From Palsa-189 sp963803735 (GTDB taxonomy: Bacteria; Acidobacteriota; Terriglobia; Acidiferrales; UBA7541): a stretch of DNA of 64,000 nt. The notes below the pieces were generated by a model. It had not been told where the DNA came from, ran no database searches, and saw nothing but the letters and a program-made list of their open reading frames with translations. Shown in pieces: positions 60,157 to 64,000 of this stretch. Made by a program: the position numbers and the translations under genes. The stretch's first letter is position 1. Each line of letters starts with the position of its first letter. The DNA lies in contig CAWDNV010000022.1 in the NCBI GenBank assembly GCA_963803735.1, positions 248,001-312,000 of the forward strand, read 5' to 3'.

Positions 60157-60747
60157 ATGAAACCCTTCATCACGAAAGATACTCCTGTGACGGATGAAGT
60201 CTTAAACACCATTGCTCATCTTCCGACCAAGAGTCTTCCCAAGATCATCGATGCCGGTTTCTTCAAAAAGCTTTCGGATCGGGACTTCATGCGCATCGCC
60301 TTTCTTTTGGCAAAGAAGGGATATGAGGAGGGCGGCTCTCCTATCGGCGGGGTAATCATTAGCGATGAAACGCGTCAGATTCTGGGGAAAGGGCACAACA
60401 CGTTAGTCCAGGAGAACCATCCTTACAATCATGGTGAGACGTCCGCCGTGCGCGATGCCGGGCGCCAGGATTTCAGCCAAACGACAATGTTCACCTCTCT
60501 TAGCCCCTGCGATATCTGTGCCTCCCTGATTTACATGCGCCAATTCAAGCGACTGGTCGTCGGGGATGTCACAAATTCTTCCGGTAATGAGCCTATGCTT
60601 CGGCAAAAGGGCATAGAGGTAGATATTTTGGAGGATCCCGAAGGCATAGCCTTCTATGCGAAGTACCGGAAAGAGAAGCCGGACCAGGACCTGGAAGATT
60701 GGAAAGGTCTCGCCGCTGTACGCAAAGCCTCTGCAGCCAAACCTTAG
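60157..60747 (+). CDS. Yeast Fcy1-type cytosine deaminase
   Basis: 196 residues with AAAGGAG before the ATG. After an N-terminal extension of about 40 residues, the sequence follows yeast cytosine deaminase: AKKGYEEGGSPIGGVIIS, LGKGHNTLVQ, the zinc site NHGETSAVRDAGR (His92, Glu94), TSLSPCDICASLIYM (Cys118, Cys121), VVGDVTNSSGNEPML and a C-terminal DWKGL similar to the DWFED end of Fcy1. Converts cytosine to uracil, feeding the reductive pathway. Bacterial CodA is unrelated in fold, so this is a different solution. Confidence 0.87.
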   Translation: MKPFITKDTPVTDEVLNTIAHLPTKSLPKIIDAGFFKKLSDRDFMRIAFLLAKKGYEEGGSPIGGVIISDETRQILGKGHNTLVQENHPYNHGETSAVRDAGRQDFSQTTMFTSLSPCDICASLIYMRQFKRLVVGDVTNSSGNEPMLRQKGIEVDILEDPEGIAFYAKYRKEKPDQDLEDWKGLAAVRKASAAKP

Positions 60748-60838
60748 ATAACTCAGTTCCTGACCGCGTGCATTCGTTTCTTAAGCTAGAGATTTAGCGC
60801 AGGAGGGGTGCACGACTGTTAGCCGCCAACTCCGTCTT

Positions 60839-61078
60839 TTAGAGACCGGCGGCGCGAGACCGAGCGTTGCTGTCCAGCGAGAGTTCCTGGGGCACAAAGA
60901 TTTCGCTCGTGGAATAAGGCGCTTCTTTGCAGCAGACATGGCAGCGAATGAGCGCGATCCCAGGGCCGGACTCCGGCTGATGAGCCGTATCGCGGGTCGC
61001 GGAAGCGGGAACAAAGGTGCGGGCTCCACAAAAAAGACAGACGACTCGAGCATTTTCATTTCTGGACTGCTGGGTCAT
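60839..61078 (-). CDS. Small zinc-ribbon protein
   Basis: The start at ATG 61078 has GGGAGGG 5 bp upstream, a strong ribosome site. 79 residues. CLFCG and CHVCC are spaced as a zinc ribbon; a further ASATRDT and EAPYSTSEIFVP segment follows. No family recognised. It is isolated between the cytosine deaminase gene (convergent) and an AT-rich gap 61079-61279 that has no visible gene. It could be a transcription- or translation-linked ribbon, which cannot be told from sequence. Confidence 0.6.
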   Translation of the reverse strand: MTQQSRNENARVVCLFCGARTFVPASATRDTAHQPESGPGIALIRCHVCCKEAPYSTSEIFVPQELSLDSNARSRAAGL

Positions 61079-61279
61079 ACGACCCTCCCGACAAAGGATT
61101 GGAGCTCTAGGGGGACGGCGATAGTACAACCCCAACTGTAGCATGTCTAGAGAGTATATGGCAGTAAGCAGGCCATGCAGTGATTCACCTCGCGTGCAGT
61201 ATCTTACACAATTAACAGTAGTTAGCTTATTTATGGGTTTAAATCGAGGCCCAAATACACGAAAACTACTTGAGTAAAA

Positions 61280-61816
61280 CTAGAGGAAAAGCCAAAACGC
61301 CAAATATCCGATCAGCGCGCCCATCATACCTCCAACCACCACGTCCGTAAGGAAATGCATACCCACGATAATCCGGGAGAGCGCGATCGACGCCGCTACC
61401 GCCAGAAGGCAAGGCTGATACTGAGGATAAAAACTGCCCACCGCGACTGCTATAGCGAAGGAAGTCATCGCATGACCGGAGGGGAACGAAAACCGATCCG
61501 GCGGCGAAATCACCGCCCAACAATGAGGTTCAATCTCGCAGGGGCGCCGCCTTCGGCTGAGCGGTTTTACCCGCTGAAAGATCAGGATCGCAACGAGCGC
61601 CGAAAGCATTCCGGCAAAGAAGGCGCGGTAACGATCGTGTCCGCCGCAAATGAGCACAAGGATACCGAGCGAATACCAGAGCCAGCCGTTGCCTAGGCGG
61701 CTCATCATCAGCATAAAAATGCGAATGGGCCTCGGCGCGCGCCAGCGATGCAGCCGGCGCATCAAACGCAGGTCTCGCTGTTCGATATAACCCAAAACGG
61801 CCCTGGCTACGGCCAT
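61280..61816 (-). CDS. PAP2-family membrane phosphatase
   Basis: 178 residues from ATG 61816, overlapping the PHP gene by 10 bp; an ATG at 61822 is also possible. Three catalytic motifs are present: KPLSRRRRP, FSFPSGHAM and SRIIVGMHFLTDV, within about five helices. It removes phosphate from a lipid pyrophosphate or phosphatidate (for example undecaprenyl-PP or phosphatidic acid). Beside an MGDG-synthase-like glycosyltransferase, diacylglycerol supply for a glycolipid is a reasonable role, which is inference. Confidence 0.9.
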   Translation of the reverse strand: MAVARAVLGYIEQRDLRLMRRLHRWRAPRPIRIFMLMMSRLGNGWLWYSLGILVLICGGHDRYRAFFAGMLSALVAILIFQRVKPLSRRRRPCEIEPHCWAVISPPDRFSFPSGHAMTSFAIAVAVGSFYPQYQPCLLAVAASIALSRIIVGMHFLTDVVVGGMMGALIGYLAFWLFL

Positions 61817-62697
61817 GCGCAAACCTCCGCGGGCCGGGCGGCAAGCGATTCCATCGACTCAGCGCGCGGTCTTTGCGAATCGTTGACGCGGGAGCTCCAG
61901 CGGCGGGCGAATATAGCCTCATCCAGGAAGGTGGCGAACGTGACCGCTGGAACGAGCAGGGTAAGTGGGCTCAGCAGCAGCGTCCAGGGACGCTCTTGAA
62001 ACATCTTCGCGGTCATGCAGAGGACGTCGCGCGTGATTCGAAAATAGCCGCCGCTAGTGCCGTGAGTAAGGGCGGTATGGGCTATCAATCCGGAGAAGAA
62101 TTCTTCTTTGCTGCGAGCGCCAGGCACCTCGGTGTATGCCGATCCGAGCGAAGGCAGCACATGAGAATCGCTTCCGCCCAAACCAGCCTTGCCCAGGCGG
62201 CGGGCGAGTTGCTCGGCTTGGCGGTTATGAAAGGGGTGCATCTGTCCGCTATACACCTCGAGCGCCGGAACGTAGGCTTCGATCCAGGCGAAATCGTCCA
62301 AGACGCGGCGTCCCGTAAGGCTGGAGAAGATGTGGTTCACGCTAAAGAGCAAACGACGCTCCGTAAGATAGGCCAGCAGGCATATGAAGTCGTCGCGACG
62401 CCGTTGAATCTCGATATGCTGGCGTTCGGTGAGGTCGTAAACACCGACGTGCACACTGGTGCCGCTAGGCATCGTGCAGGTGACCTCTTCGCTCAGGAAG
62501 AAATCTGGGTGGCCGCGCAAAGCTTCAGCGGCGCCGATGGAATCGTGGTCGGTGAGCGTGACCAGATCCATGCCTTTGCTCTTGAGAACGGAGTAGACTT
62601 CCCGCGGATCGTTGTACGATTCACGGCAAACACGGTTCAGCAGGGGAACGGTGCACATCCCCGAGTGGATGGAGTGGACGTGCAGATCGCATTTCAT
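61807..62697 (-). CDS. PHP-domain metal-dependent phosphoesterase-like protein
   Basis: 296 residues. The PHP motifs are KCDLHVHSIHSG, VTLTDHDSIGAAEAL, LRGHPDFFLSEEVTCTMPSG, LFSVNHIF and LGGSDSHVLPSLGSAYTEV, which give the trinuclear metal site. A C-terminal hydrophobic segment (RPWTLLLSPLTLLVPAVTFATFLD) may bind membrane. The substrate is unknown. It forms an operon with the PAP2 gene and is divergent from the glycosyltransferase. Confidence 0.9.
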   Translation of the reverse strand: MKCDLHVHSIHSGMCTVPLLNRVCRESYNDPREVYSVLKSKGMDLVTLTDHDSIGAAEALRGHPDFFLSEEVTCTMPSGTSVHVGVYDLTERQHIEIQRRRDDFICLLAYLTERRLLFSVNHIFSSLTGRRVLDDFAWIEAYVPALEVYSGQMHPFHNRQAEQLARRLGKAGLGGSDSHVLPSLGSAYTEVPGARSKEEFFSGLIAHTALTHGTSGGYFRITRDVLCMTAKMFQERPWTLLLSPLTLLVPAVTFATFLDEAIFARRWSSRVNDSQRPRAESMESLAARPAEVCAWP

Positions 62698-62848
62698 CAG
62701 CTATCACAATGAATTGGTAATGTTACAGGCAGAAGAATGCCCTAATAAAGGGCAATTAAATAAACCGATTGGATAATACCCATTTGCATAAAATCGTCAG
62801 GCCGAAAAGGCCAATTCCCCCGCACCCGCGTGCGAGAATCTGTTCCAG

Positions 62849-63991
62849 ATGACGCGGATCGCCCTGATTTACTTCGATGCGGGCGGGGGCCATAGAAACG
62901 CCGCGATGGCTCTCGAGCAGGCAATCAAGCAATTGAATCAGCCCTGGGAAACACATCTAGTAAATCTCCAGGACATGCTCGACTCCCTCGACATTATCCG
63001 CAGGTTGACTGGCCTGCGTATCCAGGACGCCTATAACCGCATGCTGCAAAATGGGTGGACGCTGGGCAGTCCTCAACTGATGCGCATGCTGCAAGCGTTG
63101 ATTTGGGCCTATCACAGGAAAACAGTGCGGCTACTGGAAAGCTACTGGCGGGAAATGAAGCCGGATATGGTTGTCTCTCTCATCCCGCATTTCAACCGTG
63201 CGCTTTGCGAGAGCCTGCGCAAAGCCTGCCCGGGCAAACCCTTCGTAACCATTCTGACCGACATCGCGGATTACCCGCCGCATTTTTGGATCGAGAGGCA
63301 GGAGCAATTCTTGGTTTGTGGCTCGGATCGCGCCGTGCAACAGGCGCGAGAATTGGGCCATTCCGCCGAGCGCATCTTTCAAACTTCAGGAATGATTCTC
63401 AATCCGCGCTTCTACAACTACAGCCCGATCGATCGCGATGCGGAAAGGCTGAAACATGGCCTGGAAGCTGCGCGCGTTACGGTGCTGGTGCTTTTTGGAG
63501 GCCAGGGAGCGCGCAAGAAGATGCTGGATATCGACCGTCGTCTGAGCGAGTCCGGACTGCCCATTCAATTGATCCTCATCTGCGGCAAGAACGAGCGTTT
63601 GCAAGCCGAACTGCGTGCTCAGGCTCGGCCGATACCCCGCTTGATCGAAGGGTTTACAACGAACATCCCTTATTACATGCAGCTCGCCGATTGTCTTGTG
63701 GGCAAGCCGGGACCCGGCAGCATTGCCGAAGCTCTGGAGATGGGGCTGCCGGTGATCGTGGAGAGAAATGCGTGGACGTTGCCTCAGGAACGCTACAATG
63801 CGGTTTGGGTTCGCGAAAAAGAAGTAGGCCTGGTGGTCAAGAATTTCGATCATATTGTTGATGCTGTCCAGCAACTGCTCGAAAAGGCGACTTTTGACAA
63901 GTTCCGCTGCAATGCGAAAAAGATGCGCAACCGCGCTTTATTCGAAATTCCCGAGATCCTCTCTCGCATCCTGGAGCAATCTAACAGTTAG
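62849..63991 (+). CDS. MGDG-synthase/MurG-like glycosyltransferase
   Basis: 380 residues. The N-terminal GGGHRNAAMALEQAIKQL is typical of MGDG synthase-type (GT28) enzymes, followed by a YNRMLQNGWTLGSPQLMRMLQAL segment and VTILTDIADYPPHFWI (compare the TDY block of the family). The C-terminal donor-binding domain has LVLFGGQGARKK and CLVGKPGPGSIAEALEMGLPVIVE. Transfers a sugar from a nucleotide donor to a lipid, probably diacylglycerol. A usual family length; complete in the window. Confidence 0.9.
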   Translation: MTRIALIYFDAGGGHRNAAMALEQAIKQLNQPWETHLVNLQDMLDSLDIIRRLTGLRIQDAYNRMLQNGWTLGSPQLMRMLQALIWAYHRKTVRLLESYWREMKPDMVVSLIPHFNRALCESLRKACPGKPFVTILTDIADYPPHFWIERQEQFLVCGSDRAVQQARELGHSAERIFQTSGMILNPRFYNYSPIDRDAERLKHGLEAARVTVLVLFGGQGARKKMLDIDRRLSESGLPIQLILICGKNERLQAELRAQARPIPRLIEGFTTNIPYYMQLADCLVGKPGPGSIAEALEMGLPVIVERNAWTLPQERYNAVWVREKEVGLVVKNFDHIVDAVQQLLEKATFDKFRCNAKKMRNRALFEIPEILSRILEQSNS

Positions 63992-64000
63992 CGGCGCCCC

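Overview
The window looks like chromosomal DNA of an Acidobacteriota (Terriglobia-type) bacterium. This is an inference from its protein families, not from rRNA: neighbouring DUF4136, DUF2950 and DUF3300 envelope genes, a tripartite RND pump behind an ECF sigma factor, a PAP2/PHP/MGDG-synthase-like cluster, GC-rich coding and Gram-negative export signals. I saw no tRNA, rRNA, CRISPR array or insertion sequence.

Region 1 (1-21 kb) is a stress, envelope and signalling block. At the left edge are an MHYT sensor (cut by the window) and a DUF4118-type histidine kinase. They are followed by an outer-membrane-type protein, a di-heme cytochrome c peroxidase homologue, a frameshifted oxalate decarboxylase, a DUF1275 membrane protein, an ECF sigma factor, an RND/MFP/OMF efflux operon, a single-module Clp-type AAA ATPase, and a run of secreted proteins (unknown, DUF4136, frameshifted DUF2950, DUF3300) ending in a small membrane protein. 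Five transcription units here have a -24/-12 (sigma-54) promoter with exact GG-N10-GC spacing. Each also has, about 90-165 bp upstream, an inverted repeat of the form GTGTC(C/G)-N6-GGAC. I read this as one sigma-54/enhancer-binding-protein regulon that also commands an ECF sigma factor. It is the most novel signal in the window.

Region 2 (20.5-61 kb) is a very large nucleoside and nucleobase catabolic island. Leftward genes carry out nucleoside uptake (NupC, AzgA type), purine nucleoside phosphorolysis, deamination (GuaD type and an amidohydrolase), purine oxidation by a three-subunit molybdenum hydroxylase, and deoxyribonucleoside use (Cdd, Pdp/DeoA, DeoC). From 46.9 to 52.2 kb lie a PuuD-type urate oxidase without its cytochrome domain, HIU hydrolase, OHCU decarboxylase, allantoate amidohydrolase, ureidoglycine aminohydrolase and ureidoglycolate amidohydrolase, taking urate to glyoxylate. 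From 52.3 to 60.7 kb lies the reductive pyrimidine pathway: a yeast-type cytosine deaminase, PreT/PreA, dihydropyrimidinase and beta-ureidopropionase, with an NCS1 permease and a dioxygenase that may belong to the thymine-7-hydroxylase-like group. No dedicated allantoinase is visible; the dihydropyrimidinase homologue is the candidate.

Within this island, 34.3-45.2 kb holds an operon of unknown purpose: deaminase, FAD oxidase, creatininase-family amidohydrolase, CocE-type hydrolase, fused ABC ATPase-permease and DUF3891. Beside it are an NMT1/THI5-like binding lipoprotein, a RidA-formamidase pair and a membrane/cytochrome pair. It may import and dismantle an unidentified N-heterocycle.

Region 3 (60.8-64 kb) has a small zinc-ribbon protein, a PAP2 phosphatase, a PHP-domain protein and an MGDG-synthase-like glycosyltransferase.

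Several genes (oxdC-like, DUF2950, the c-type cytochrome) carry apparent frameshifts. These could be real decay or assembly indels.
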